Assembly: GCF_050624435.1 (NCBI RefSeq)
Contig: NC_134531.1
Span: forward strand, 256,446,812 to 256,510,811
Length of the DNA stretch: 64,000 nt
Source: Tenrec ecaudatus
Taxonomy: Eukaryota > Chordata > Mammalia > Afrosoricida > Tenrecidae
Reading direction: 5' to 3'
The notes beneath the pieces were generated by a model. It was not told where the DNA came from. It worked only from the letters and a program-made list of their open reading frames with translations, and did no database searches. A program made the position numbers and the translations under genes. The stretch's first letter is position 1; the number at the start of each line of letters is the position of its first letter. Below are positions 23,251 through 35,544 of the stretch, piece by piece.

Positions 23251-23694
23251 ATAAAATCATTAATAGTTTTGTATTCACTGCAGTTCTAAGCTGAAGAATT
23301 ATCATGACATTACATAAAATACATTTTTATTACATGTATACATTTAACTTATCCAAAATTATGCAGCTCGTTAAAAAAGCATCAAAGCAATAAACAACAA
23401 TTATACCTAATTAAAATCATGTCCTCTAGTGTTCTAAACTTAAATCATACTCATTATATTTCAAGATTTATTTTTAACCTACCAAACCTCTTTCCGAACT
23501 GACCATAGTAATTTAATATGACTGGAAATGTGAGTAGTGTGCCTCCCAACATACAAATTTTTCCCTCTGAACTTTTTGTACACATCTAAGATTGTTTTAT
23601 AGAATCAATATTAATAATATTAATAATCAAAACAATTGTTTGATCTCAGTTTCACTTTTTTCTTTTATTCTGTAAAATAATTTTATCTATCAAG

Positions 23695-23845
23695 ATCACC
23701 ATTTGATACCAAGAGCTCAAATAGAATGAAAATGTTTTGGAAATGATGATGGCAGCATATGTACAAATGTGCTTGAGACAATGGCTGGATGGGTTGTTAT
23801 AAGAGCTGTAAGAGCTTGCAATAAAAATATTTATAAAAAGGAAAA
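23695..23845 (+). repeat. L1 3' terminus
   Basis: 'aaatgatgatggcagcatat', 'gggttgttataagagctgta' and 'gcaataaaaatatttataaa' are a diverged version of the L1 end seen at 7940-7990. It could be the tail of the L1 that starts at 18851, displaced by the antisense element between them, or a separate insertion. Confidence 0.7.
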
Positions 23846-24605
23846 ATGATCACTATTTGAAATGAAAATATTTTCTAATTTGTTATTCTTTCATTCTTGC
23901 TTCTTTTCTGATTGTCTTTTAAATATATTGTGGCCTTCACTTTAAAATCATAACAGAGTAGAATTTGAAAATGAGGTTCTAAATAAACTTCTCCTAATAT
24001 TCTGTTTTTTGAGAGCTAACCTTTTCCCTGACATAAATTTTTAAACCAATACATTTCCAAATACTAAGAGTTTTTCATTTTAACTCGGTTACCACCCACA
24101 TACAAAACCCATCACTCATGGGTAATTGCTAGCTTGGCAATCTAACCATACTTTCTTTAAAGACTTTGTAAATTCCAAATTAATTTGACACATGTTAATT
24201 TGTCATGAAGAAGTAATTCTAAGATAAGATGTTTGTATTCTAGTAAGATTTCTAACATTGTGTATATATAATTTTATCTTTTAGGCAATCTGGTAGTTTT
24301 CTTTTAAATATTTTCTGAAAATTTGGTAGACCTTGTAGGAATATGAATTATTTAAAGGAGTTTAACTCTACTTGACATGTAAATTATACATCCAAAATGC
24401 TGTGAGTTTACAGAGGAAATATATATATAAAGAAACTATATAGAATATACTTTAATATATTATTTATAATGAAATAATAGAATTATAATTTCATCAATGT
24501 ATCATTTTTACTTGGTAGGATAGCAGTTGAGTATAATCCTGGGAATTACCATTAGCCAAACTTAGGAACTCCATTTATAAGAGAGTTAAAATCAATTTAA
24601 TGGCA
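23846..24605. other. AT-rich DNA, nothing recognised
   Basis: No gene or repeat family named. The stretch 24410-24500 is nearly all A/T. Confidence 0.55.
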
Positions 24606-24607
24606 AT

Positions 24608-25990
24608 GAGTTTTTAAAAAATCATTTTATTAGTGGCTCATACAACTCTTCTTACAATCCATACATACATCTTTTATGTCCAGCATATTCATACATCATC
24701 ATTCTCAAAACACCTTCTTTCTACTTGAGCCCTTGGTATCAGCTTCTCATTTTTCCCCTCCCTCCCCAATCCCCCTCCCCCTGAACCCTTGATAATTTAT
24801 AAATAATTATTATATTATCATATCTTACACCATCCGACATCTTCCTCACCCAGTTCTCCGCTGTCCATCCTCCAGGGAGGAGGCTACATGTAGACCTTGT
24901 CATCTGTTTCCCGTTTCTCCCTCACCCTCCCTCCACTTTCCTGATATCACCACTCTCACCACTGTTCCTGAGGGGCTCATCTATCCTGGATTCCCCATAT
25001 TTTCAGCTCCTATCCGTGCCAGTGTACATCTCCCGGTCTAGCTGGTTATGTAAGGTAGAATTGGGATCATGATATTGGGGGAGAGGAAGCATTCAAGAAC
25101 TAGAGGAAAATTGTATGTTTCATCATTGCTACACTGCACTCTGACTGGCTCGTCACCCCCCTAACACATAACTCTTCTGTAAGGGGATGTACAATATCCC
25201 CCAGATGGGCCCTGGGTCTCCACTCTTCGCTCCACTTCATTCACAATGTTATGATTATTTTTTTGTCTTTAATGCCTGATACCTGATCCGTTTTCTATGC
25301 CTTGTCATCTCACAGGCTGGTGTGCATTTTCCATGTGGACTTTGTTGTTTCTCAGTTAGATGGCCCCTTGTTTATCTTCCAGCCTATGGGACCCCAGATT
25401 CTATATATTTTGACAACAGGGCATCATCAGCTTTCTTCACCGTACTTGCCCATGCACCCACTTTGTCTTCAGCATTCGTGTTGGGGTAGGCTGGTGTGCT
25501 TCTTCCTTGTGGAATTTATTGTTTCTAGGCTATATGACTGCCTGATTGTCTTCAAGCCTTTAAAACCCCTGATGCTATATCTTTTGATAGCCCGGCACCA
25601 TCAGCTTTGTTCGCAACTTTTGCTTACACACCCACTTTATTCTCAGTGATCTAGTTGGGACAGGCTGGTGTGCTTCTTCCATGTGGGTTTTGTTGTTTCT
25701 CAGCTAGATGCCTGCTTGTTTATTGTCAGGTCTTTAAAACTTCAGGTGCTATATCTTTTGGTAACCGGGCACCATCAGCTTTCTTCACCACATTTGCCTG
25801 TGCACCCATTGTCATCAGCGATCATGCCAGGCAAGTTTTTTGAGTGCTTATCTGACAAGAAAACTTTGACTTTGGGGTGCCTAATGCTACATGAAATATT
25901 GCTAGCCTACAGTGCCCAGTTATTCATTAAACACTGGTGTCTGTGCAGCTATGAAGTTGGTCTTGTGTGTTCACTAGTTAGATAAGTTGA
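24608..25990 (-). mobile_element. L1 3' UTR with three 174-bp tandem units
   Basis: The element runs from the antisense 3' end 'ggctcatacaactcttctta' through a C-rich tract at 24755-24785 and 'gtagaattgggatcatgata' to 'ggggatgtacaatatccc'. Three tandem units follow, whose 'ggctggtgtgc' or equivalent starts lie at 25315, 25489 and 25663, exactly 174 bp apart. Each unit contains a 'gcaccatcagctttctt'-like block. No ORF2 is present. It is more diverged than the copy at 60925. Confidence 0.88.
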
Positions 25991-25999
25991 CCATAACCA

Positions 26000-26075
26000 A
26001 ACATTGGAGCAGTTGTATTCTTCCATCCACATGCTTGCCATGAGTCAGAATTCACTTGATGACTACTGGGTTTAA
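26000..26075 (+). repeat. AfroSINE/RTE 3' end fragment
   Basis: Only the shared end is visible: 'gccatgagtcagaattcact' followed by 'tgatgactactgggttt'. Confidence 0.5.
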
Positions 26076-26091
26076 TAGATATTATCCTCAC

Positions 26092-26285
26092 AGTATAGTT
26101 AAGCCTCATTCAAACAGTTGAAGGCCTGATGAGCAAAAATTAGCTTTCCTAAGGAGCAAAGATTTTGTTCTAAGACTATAACATAGACACCCTATGCAGG
26201 TCTTTGAGGCCTAATTTTTGAACTACAAATTTTGGACTTTTCAGGCCTCACAATCTTGTGAGCCAATTCCTTAATATATATCATA
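26092..26285 (+). repeat. Old LTR-like repeat fragment
   Basis: 'aagcctcattcaaacagttg', 'gaaggcctgatgagc' and 'caatcttgtgagccaattcc' with 'ttaatatatat' match, from memory, a mammal-wide LTR family related to the one at 54656. Confidence 0.5.
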
Positions 26286-26289
26286 TAAA

Positions 26290-27435
26290 TCATAGTAAAA
26301 TAGAAAAGTACTATAAATTTATATAATGTAAATGTATTAAATCTTCACTGGAGAATTTGGACAGATGGTTTGGACAAATGTTTGTGTTGGTGGACATTAA
26401 AGTTTCTAGCCCTTCATTCAGCCCATTTTGTGATAATAAGAAGCCGTCTCTATTTCCAATTTAATCTTTTATTGGGGCACTAAACTTTTTACATTTACTC
26501 CTGCGGACAAACACACTTACATTCTCATTTTATGTGGTATAACCCCAGGGAATTTTCTTACATTTGAACTTAGTAAACTCTAAATTTAATGCTAAATACA
26601 TAAACAGGGAGATTTTAAATGCAGAACAGTTTACATATATTTGTAATAATTTTTTACAATTTCAGCTTATATTTAGAATGCATAAACTTGGTAAAAAATA
26701 AAACAAAGTGATGTACAACAAAATAAATGAGTCGCTGTCAACTATTTGGAAAATTTTTCTTCATCATTCTAGGAAATTTTTACTTTAAGAATGTTTGTTT
26801 TCATTGACAAGCTGGCTATACTAGGGTAAGTGCAGACTTGTGGAAAACCCATAAGCTTGGAGTTGATTTTTTCCATATCTCTCTGGAAGAATTCAAAGTA
26901 CTAATGTGACTGAGTTTTAATGGTTATGCTTATTTTTCTTCATAATTTAATTATTAAGATTATTCTATGGCTTCCAAGGTATGTTGGATCAGTTGTGAAA
27001 CATGTACCTGCCGAGTAGGTACAAAATTGCCCACAATAGCAAGATCTTTGGGGAGACCAAAAATAATTAAGCCTGATCAAGCTCTGTACAATTATCTCTG
27101 TCATACTTGTCCTGGTGAAATTTTTCTGTCACAAATAAAATACAAACATTTCAAAGAAAATATAATATTTTCTGCTGTGAGAAAAAACAAACAAACAAAA
27201 ATTTAAGAATGTAAATGTCAAACAGTGAGCTATCTGTATTTTAATTTGGCGTCACATCCTCGTAAATGGACTGGCTGGCTGGCTGGCTACAAAATGGAAG
27301 GTTGCCGCTAGAAGAGGATGATTTAATGACTGAATGGGTAAATCATTAATTGCTGTTTTTGTTGTTATTTTTTTGTGTACTACTCATACTCAATTTGAAA
27401 ATCCTTTGCATGGCACATAATTGGTAATCTATTTA
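26290..27435. other. Nothing recognised
   Basis: AT-rich unique DNA. A 79-codon frame at 26967-27206 with several cysteines has no recognisable family, and neighbouring frames offer no exon signals. A short (GGCT)n run lies at 27270-27288. Confidence 0.5.
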
Positions 27436-27439
27436 GTTA

Positions 27440-27643
27440 CACATTGTTGTTGTCGATAGGTGCCATCGAGTTGATTTGACCTCCTATATAATGGAGTAAA
27501 CACTACCAGGTACTATACATGCTCACAATCATTCATTTCTATCTTTGAGCCAATAGCTGTAGTCAGATTGTCAATCCATCTCACTGAGAATCTTCCTCTT
27601 ATCCACTGACCATCTATCTACTTTAACATCCATCCATGACTTC
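27440..27643 (-). mobile_element. RTE LINE 3' end
   Basis: 'attgttgttgtcgataggtg' and 'ccatcgagttgatttgac' are the exact RTE 3' terminus, antisense. 'gtcaatccatctcactgaga' follows. It stops where the LTR begins at 27644, and RTE continues at 29887, so the retrovirus split it. Confidence 0.8.
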
Positions 27644-28157
27644 TGTGTTAGGCCAGGTTGACTAGAGAAACAAATCCAGTGACACTCATATATGTATAAG
27701 CAAGAGCTTTATATCAAAGAGAAATTGTATGTTAAGAAAACATCCCAGTCCAGTCCAGATCAAGTCCATGAGTCTGCTATTAGCCCATAAGTTGAATATG
27801 AGTCATAAATTCCTCTTGACACTCACACAGCACATGCAGTTATGCAAAATGCAGGAAGATCAAAGAGTGGTGGGTGCAGAGTGGTGTGGGTCCAATGGCG
27901 GTGAAAACATCTCCGGGCTAGTGCAGTTCTTCACCTGGCTCCTCCAGCACTCCAAGTCTGTCTTTTCAACAGGAAGTTGAAGGAGAGAGAGTGTGGCCTA
28001 CTTACAGAGAGAAAATGAGGTACTTCCCAGAATCCTCAAATCTCATGAGAAGACCACACCCTCAAGGAGGCAGCATCAGGCTGTGACCTGATTTACAGAC
28101 TAGAAGGCATCCCTACATTTTTTCAACAAGTTCACCCGAAATTATGTAGCTACCATA
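27644..28157 (-). repeat. ERVL-like LTR, downstream copy
   Basis: It starts tgtgttaggcc and ends ctaccata (family end ctaccaca). Shared blocks with 48016-48568 include 'gactagagaaacaaat', 'acatcccagtccagtcc' and 'atcaagtccatgagtc'. Read on the minus strand it is the 3' LTR: a purine-rich tract, 'gacaaggggtgg', lies directly upstream of it, as expected for a polypurine tract. Confidence 0.75.
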
Positions 28158-29675
28158 GACCACCCCTTGTCAACTTGACAGCTTTATCCAACTGTTTAGC
28201 CTTACATAATTTTTAATAATAAATTCATATTTGTGCCTAACAGGATAAGACTAAAACGCATTACTCAAAATGTGCCAGCTCCATTTAAACATAATACTCT
28301 ATGAGCAACAACAACAAAAATTGCAATTATGTGAACACCTACATCATAATCTTATAATTCTATAAACATATTCCCCAACCCAAGAAAGTTTGTAAGCCAG
28401 CCACTTCATTCCTTTATCCTCCCCATTTTGGGTATCCAATTTCTATATTACCCACTTATATCTTCCCAGTGGCCTGAGGAGATAAGCATATTCTTTGATG
28501 TGAAGAATCTTCATTCCATTCGGAACCTAGTGAGTCCACATACATAAACAAAGTCAAATCACAACAGGCCATCTTCCATAAATTCAGCAGCAATGTGCAC
28601 CAATTCACAGGCTCAAAAACCTTATCTTTATCTGGTGAGATTCTGGTCAACTCAATATGGGCCACCTTTCTTAGCCTCACCAGGGTGCCCAGTGCCCTCC
28701 TTGTCTTTTGACCCTGAGGCAAATCGAAAATCCTCAACAACCCTTGCCCCCTGAGACAAGGTCATGGATTCAAACTAGCCAACCTTCTCTCCTCTTCTCC
28801 TCTAGTCCCTGTTAATCAGGCCCATGGTTGACAGTGGCCAGATCCAACCCATCTCTCTATTGCTGCATTTATCCTACAAGTGGACCATGTGGTCACCTAG
28901 CAAGCATGTCAAGTTGCTCTCAGGCTCCCATTAACTTTCAGTCCTAGAGAAGAGAGTTTCTTCATAGCTCCAATTTTTTCCAGTTTTCCCCCAATTTTTT
29001 TTCCTTTTTCCTTCTTCAGTCTGTCAACAGCCCGTTAGGCAAATCTCTTCTTTGAATTCAAATGTCCTGAGCACTAAAGCCCTGTTGGGGCTTATCTTTT
29101 CAGAGCCTGTTTACACCCAGGTAAAGATGCAATTTAATGTCTTCAGGACAAGTAGGCTTACAAACGCTCTAGTTTTACTTCCTAGTAATAATTTATAATA
29201 CACATAATATCAATACCAATAGAAGAAATAAATATCTTAGTGCAGCCAGATCATAAACACATTCTTGAAAGTCAAATTCAATCCTTTTATAAACAATTCG
29301 ATTCATATGCAATATGACCTTTCGCCTCTGCATCAAGCCTGAGCAGGATCTTCTGTCAGCGATTGTGACTAAGCAGCATGGCCTCAGACTTCTAGGGACT
29401 TCTTTTCCCCATTCTCAAATTTACAGAAATCCAATTCATTTTCTCCATTTCAAATAGAAATAACTAAAGATAACAATCTATAGAATAAAAACTTTAACAC
29501 ATATTTCTTTCCAGAAAAATCATCAAGTAAACAGTGTGGCCAGTCTGACTAGATAAATTTAAAAAAAAACTACCATGAGGCAGAGGTCAGACAAGCATCC
29601 ACTCTCCATCTTCATGATTTGTGTCTCTAGTGCCCCACTCCCAAGGTACCATAATGCATGAGGCTAGGACCTAGC
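28158..29675 (-). mobile_element. Endogenous retrovirus internal remnant
   Basis: 1.5 kb lies between two same-orientation LTRs. The minus strand near 28370-28460 ('aggaatgaagtggctggctt' region) matches the plus strand near 54290-54340, upstream of another LTR, so both are internal sequence of related elements. I cannot recognise gag or pol. The longest minus frame (28456-28740, 94 codons) has no familiar motif. At about 1.5 kb it is far shorter than a complete provirus (6-9 kb) and is deleted or non-autonomous. The C-rich plus strand corresponds to a G-rich sense strand. Confidence 0.55.
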
Positions 29676-29886
29676 CACTAGGTTGACTAAAGAAACAAAT
29701 TCAGTGACACTCATATATGTATAAGAAAGAGATTTTTATCAAAGAGTAATTGTACATTAATAGAACATCCCAGCCCCGCCCAGATCAAGTTCATAAATCC
29801 AATATTAGCCCCTGAGCTCAATGCTAATCTATAAATTTCTCTTCAGGCTCATGCAGAATATGCAATGTCCTTCACTAGAGACTAGA
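29676..29886 (-). repeat. ERVL-like LTR, upstream copy, truncated
   Basis: 'ctaggttgactaaagaaaca', 'tgacactcatatatgtataa' and 'aacatcccagccc' repeat the beginning of the LTR at 27644. It breaks off near 29880, where RTE resumes, so most of the 5' LTR has been lost. Confidence 0.7.
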
Positions 29887-30490
29887 TTTTTGTTTTGTTT
29901 TTTTTGACACCATCCCCAGAGGAGTATACTGGCTTTAATCTCTCCAAAACAGACTTGTTTGCCCTTCTGGGAATTCATGTTATATTCAATATTTGTCAAC
30001 ATTGCATAGTTTAAATGCTTAACTTCTTTTCAGTCTTCCTTATACATTGTCTAGTTTTCACATGCATCAGAAGTAATTAAAAATATTTTGGCTAGAGTCC
30101 ATTGCACTTTAGTCTTTAAAGTGAGATCTTTGTTGTTTAATACTTTTTAGATGTCTTACAGCAGATTTGGAGAGTTTACTCCTGTGAGCAGTTACAGTCT
30201 CGGGAACCCACCGGGGCTATTTTACTTGCTAACTATAGAGTCAGAATCAACTCAATAGCACAGAGTGTGGTGGATATTGTGTGTTTTGTTTATTTTGCAG
30301 CACGTGCTTTAATGCAATATGCCATTTGGTTTCTTAGCAGTTATTTCAGTATGTATGGTTGTGGATCCTTGTAAAATGAAATTATTGACAATTTTATTTT
30401 TTTTCTGTTTATCATTATTTATCTTAATATACCAGATGAGAAACTTTTTGTTTACTTAATGTAGATATTCATTCTCTATGAAGGCTGTAG
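29887..30490 (-). mobile_element. RTE LINE, continuation of 27440 copy
   Basis: 'ccaaaacagacttgtttgcc', 'cttccttatacattgtctag' and 'attttggctagagtcc' continue in RTE antisense order up to 'gaaggctgtagtcttacatc'. An AfroSINE piece lies at 30165-30285. Confidence 0.75.
30165..30285 (+). repeat. AfroSINE 3' part inside RTE
   Basis: 'gttacagtctcgggaaccca' and 'agagtcagaatcaactcaat' are the SINE body and shared 3' end. The tRNA-like head is missing. Confidence 0.65.
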
Positions 30491-30504
30491 TCTTACATCT
30501 TCAT

Positions 30505-30935
30505 TGTCATTTTTAGGTGTCATCAGGTCTGTCCTGACCCATAGCAACCGTATGCACAACAGAACAAAGCACTGATGTGTCCAGAGCTGCCTACACAATT
30601 GTTCTTTTGCTTCTGCCATGCTTCCAGCCAATGTGTCAATTCATCTTATTGAGGGCCTTCCTCTTTTTAAACATCCCTCTACTTTATCAAGCATGATGTC
30701 CTTTCCAGGGACTAGCATCTCATGACAACATGTCCAAAGTATGTAAGGCCAAATTTAAATAATCCAGTCTTTAAGGGCAATTCTGGCAGACCTTCTTCCA
30801 AGATTGACTTTTTTTGTAGTTTTGGCTGTTCACGTTGTTTTGAATTTTCTCCTTGATCACAGCAATTCAAATGCAAAGATTTTTTTAATTTGGGCTTCCT
30901 TATTCAATGTCTAATTTTTACATATTTGGTGTCTA
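30505..30935 (-). mobile_element. RTE LINE 3' end, second copy
   Basis: It restarts at an RTE 3' end ('ttaggtgtcatcaggtctgt', 'cctgacccatagcaacc') and repeats the C-terminal region already seen at 29887-30490 ('atgacaacatgtccaaagta'). It is therefore a distinct insertion. Confidence 0.75.
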
Positions 30936-31009
30936 CATTCTCTTTTATGAAATATACAAATACCTTGAGTTATAAAGCCAAAAGGTAAGAACATTCTCAC
31001 CATATATTA

Positions 31010-31800
31010 ACTGAAAGAACTGAAGAAAATACTCAAGTCTCAATTGCAATGTTGAAAGATTCAGGCAAAACTGAAAGATTGAAAAATCAATTGAAAGATC
31101 CATATTGAAAAATACAGGCAAAATTGGGCACAATTTTGGGGAAGATAGCTAGTTAGCCAACAACCTGATGGAGATTCATATTTATACCCATATCAAAGAA
31201 AGATGAGTCAGCAGGATGCTTAATTTACTGATCAATATAATTGATATCACATATAGGTAAAAATTCCTTGAAAGTCATCCAACAATAGTTATAGCAGAAC
31301 ATTGACAGAAGCTGCCAGAAGTTCAGGCTGCATTCAGAAGAAGACTTGGAATTTAGGGATATCATGACTGATAGCATATGGATCTTGGTTCAAAGCAGAG
31401 AATACAAAAAATATGTTTACTTGTGTTTTATTGACTATGCAATAGATAATCTTGAGAAGAATGGGAATTCCAGAATATTTCATTGTGTTCAGGCAGGATT
31501 TGTACATGGATCAAGAGGTAGTTATGTGAACAGAACAATAATATATTGCGAGGTTTATTGAAATTCTGGAATGTTATCCCTCAGCATTGTATTTGCTCAC
31601 CATAATTATTCAATCTGCATGCTGAGCAGATAATCAGAAAATATGGATTTTTTAAGAGGACTGTGGTGTCAGGGTTCTAGAGAGGTTCATGAACAATCAT
31701 TGTGGGACGCCACAGGATCAGGTGGGGTGTTCCATTCTCTCACACACAGGGTCACTATGGTGTGGAACCAACTCTAGGAAGCCTAACAAGAACAACAGCA
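31010..31800 (+). mobile_element. RTE LINE with internal deletion, plus strand
   Basis: Sense order: 'ctgaaagaactgaagaaaat', 'gacagaagctgccagaagtt', 'ttgtgttttattgactatgc' (RT motif A region), 'gaatgggaattccagaatat', 'ttattcaatctgcatgctga', then a jump to the 3' end 'gggtcactatggtgtggaac'. The C-terminal third is deleted. It lies inverted relative to the minus-strand RTE on both sides and shares about 90 bp with 31905-31995. Confidence 0.75.
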
Positions 31801-31889
31801 ATTGCTCTGAAGTCCTACCCTTTGAAATATTATTCATAATTAGTTTGGATTCACACCATTGAATACCTTTTGTAAAGAAACATAAACAA

Positions 31890-32900
31890 AAAAATTTAAG
31901 TAAAGATTTTTCTGCTATTCTCTCCTTTCAACCATGATCCATCTGTCATTAGCAGTGATATCTTTATTCCAAAACTACTTCAGAATTCAGCTTGAATTTC
32001 TAGCAATTCCTTATGATATACTGCTGCAACCATTTTAATATTATCTTCATTAACATGTCATATTAAGGATATTGTGGGTCACTTTTCTTTGGAACGGGCA
32101 CATATATGCATCTTTTCCAGTTGATTGATCAGGTAACTGTCTTCCAATTTTCTTGGCAAAACTAGTGAGTGCTTCCAATGCTTCATCTTTTGATGAAACA
32201 TTTGAATTAATATTCTGTCAATCCCTATTATTATAATTTATCAATGCCTTAAGGTGACTTGGACTCCTTCCTTCAATAATATTTGGTTTTGATTACACAT
32301 TCCTATCTGGATTAGTTGATTACTAAATGATAGTTTTAAAAATCGTTATTCTTTGTATTTTATCCATATTCTGTTGATGCTTTATGTCTGCACGACTTCT
32401 TTATTTAATCCATAGACTCTTGAAACTCAAAGCTGGAATATTTTCAGTTCTTTAGCTTGAGAAATTATGAGTATTCTCCCCTGTTGATTTCTAATTCTAG
32501 GTCTTTTCATTCCACTTTATTATAACATTTCACCTTGCATTCTCTAGGTATCTTTTGGAATCTTCTGTCTAGGTCCTTTACAGTATCATTTATTCCATTC
32601 AGTTTAGGTCTTCTGCATTTAAGAAAAGGTTTAATCTATTTGGCCATTTCTTTCTTTCTGTCTTTTTATTAACCTTTTACTTTCCTTATTTATGATACAT
32701 ACCCTTAATGTCATCACACAATGTATCTAGTCTTTAGTCATTAGTGTTCAATAAATCATATTTTCTTGAGATGATCTCTTCTAAATTCAGGTTGATAACT
32801 TGAAGTTGCATATTACATTTGTTTTCATAGTCTTCAACTTGAATTTTTATAACGTCAATTGATGAGCGCATCCATAGTTTAGTGCTGTATTAATTTTTAT
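31890..32900 (-). mobile_element. RTE LINE, RT upstream region
   Basis: 'tgatccatctgtcattagca', 'tgatatactgctgcaaccat', 'catcttttccagttgattga', 'cagttctttagcttgagaaa' and 'aatcttctgtctaggtcctt' follow the RTE antisense order from the RT to the linker after the endonuclease. Decayed, probably the 5' portion of one of the minus-strand copies to the left. Confidence 0.75.
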
Positions 32901-35540
32901 GAGTTACAATTTTATATAAATTTTCATTTCTACTATCCTAAAATTCTCATCTTAGGAACTGTATTTAATGTGATTAAATTAATTCCTTCATATAGATAAT
33001 AAGTACAGGATCCAGTAGGCCATATAATCATCTGGTAAGAAAATAGCAATGATTTTACAGTACAGGTATATAACAAAATTATTTTTTAATTTGGCATTAA
33101 ATTAGTTGTCACTTATTGTTAGTTAATGAGTCTGAATAGATGTAAACTAGACTACCTATTTTAATTTCTCTATAAAGATTCTCATGTAATAAAGACACTT
33201 CATAATTATAATTAAATTGGATATAGATTGATAGTAAATATGGGTATCCAGTAATTTTTTTTTTATTATACAGTATTTTCTAAAGAACTCCTGGTTACCA
33301 AGTATTGTGCTTTGTGTTACCATGCCACACTTGCTGAAACAAATTATGTGTATGTAAATATCTCAGTACTTATATACATACTCTTTAATACAGTCTTTTA
33401 AAAAACATAAATATAAATGTGTGTTTCCTTTTCTGTTTGGGGGACAAAGGTGTATTTTTAAAAAAATTTAAGTTGGGTTTATATTTTTAAAATGCATCTT
33501 AGTCTTCTACTTATGATCAAGTGTAGTACAAATTAGTAAACCTGTCCAAATTCCCAAGGCGTCTTTCATGTTGTTTTGGTTAGATGTTCTCTAATTGCTT
33601 CCAACCAATAGTGACCCTCATGGAGAGAAGCGATTATCCAAAATAAATTCCGCCCTGTCATAATTTAAACATGGAGAGGAGAACCAGCAGTAGTGAAATC
33701 TGCCCTCCAAGTAGCCATTCCAGTACGCAGCCAGACCGTTTTTGCATCTTTCAGTAGGAGGACATATTCCTCTTTGGTGCTTCCTGGGGACCCCCACCCT
33801 CTAAGAAGATCTGAGTGGAGTTTAACCTGCCAGCATCAACCTGTGGCATAGGAGATTAGCTTTATGATTTTGTTTTGTTTTTAATATATGTTTAGCACTC
33901 TGTTCTATTTTCTATTATTATGCATAGTGCCTAGGATTTTAACCATTTCAAATGACCTTTCAAGGGCAATGTGGACAATTGCCTCGATGATCAATAGCCA
34001 GGAGAGCAGAAGGATTGGTTTCTGTACCTCTAGCACTCTTGAGCATTTGGATCAAGATTTGACGTGAAAACCCTGACAAAAGGGGCAACAATGGAAAGAG
34101 AATTGGAAATTCGCATTTCTTCCCTGCATCTGAGGTCCAAAGAGACCGAATGAACCCTGGAGCCTTTAACCTGGGATAGTCTTCAATACTCAAATGCGTA
34201 ATGTCCACTTATGTCTTCTTAAAACCAAATATTAGTTTATCTTACTTAGTTAAAAATGTCTGCCTTGCGCACATTAAAATGAGAAATAGTGACATTTTAA
34301 ATGATGTAAAAATGAATTAAAATAAAATTAAGAAATCAAATTTAAAATATATTTTTATAGCTTGGAGGTAAAAAAGAACAGATAAGGCTATAGATAATAT
34401 TAATTCAATAACAATGCCTAATGTATTACCTGAGAATCCCACAAGTTATAAACAATAAAATTGATTTTTCTTGCTTTTCAGTAACTCTGGTTAACCTTTT
34501 CTCAAGTCAGTTACACTTTGGTTTCAGCTACATAGTGGGTTTTAACTTGTTCAATATGTATCTGCAATTTCCTTGGACCAGAGGCATTGGGTCACATTAT
34601 TTTCATGAGGAATCCCAAATGTGCCAGAGGAAACCTAACTGTGAAAGTGTACTTGAGCGAACTTAAACAAATACAAATACTAGGACTCATATGATCAAGG
34701 CCAAGAAAAGAGGTGCACTCTCAGATCATGTGAAGAACATTCTGCTAGGAGTAAGTAAGGAGTAATGTTTTGTGACCAATAACATAATAAGTCACAGATT
34801 AGTTACCACAGGAAAGTTTAAGATAAAGTGCAGAATGCATTCATGATAAACTTTCAGCAAATTGATCTTACATAAAATTTGATCAAATTATCAGAAAGTA
34901 CACGACAAGTTATATATGTTGACCGAAATCTGGAAATAAAAATTAAATCCTGTCTCTTTATAGGAGCTAACTCTGAAAGTCACCAGAGGAATCACATTTC
35001 ATACTAGATAATTGAGGATAAGTGTCTCAAAAACATTTCTAATATTGTGGGTAGATTTAAATTAAGGTTAAATGAATTTAGTAGAATATTTATATGTGTT
35101 AGGAAATTACTTTGTGAGATAAACAAGTGTATTGTAATTTTAAAATTGCATTGAAATGATCCTATATAGATCGATAACTTCTGTGAAAATTAACAAATAT
35201 GTTTTATTTGAAAGAATACCTGACAAAAATGAATATACATATTCTATGCAATTCATTGTATACAACTACTATTCAGATTATTTCAGTAGGTGTATTACTA
35301 AATTATTTCTTAGATTAAATATTGAATGTTGATGAAAGAAACATTTTAATTTTAAAATGCCATGTAAAGAAAGATAACAGAGTTTTTGGAAAAGAATATG
35401 CATATAAATAAGTAAGAATGAAAATATTTTAATTTACATTTAAAATCCTAAGGTAAAAGGTATTTAGCAATAAAAAATCTATTCTATCTCTTATATAAAT
35501 ATAAATGTATAATTTTTTTGTTCTATTAGAAATTTCTGAT
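32901..35540. other. Mostly nothing recognised
   Basis: AT-rich. A possible antisense AfroSINE/RTE 3' end lies at 33575-33640 ('ttgcttccaaccaatagtga' and 'ccctcatggag'). A GC-richer island at 33960-34208 holds an 82-codon minus-strand frame without recognisable homology. Confidence 0.45.
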
Positions 35541-35544
35541 CATT

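Noticed and set aside
25315-25830. CRISPR-like array
   Set aside because: Three 174-bp units without short repeats or unique spacers, and they occur in other L1 3' UTRs.
28456-28740. 94-codon minus frame as a viral or host gene
   Set aside because: It lies inside the ERV internal remnant, has no recognisable domain, and is surrounded by stops.
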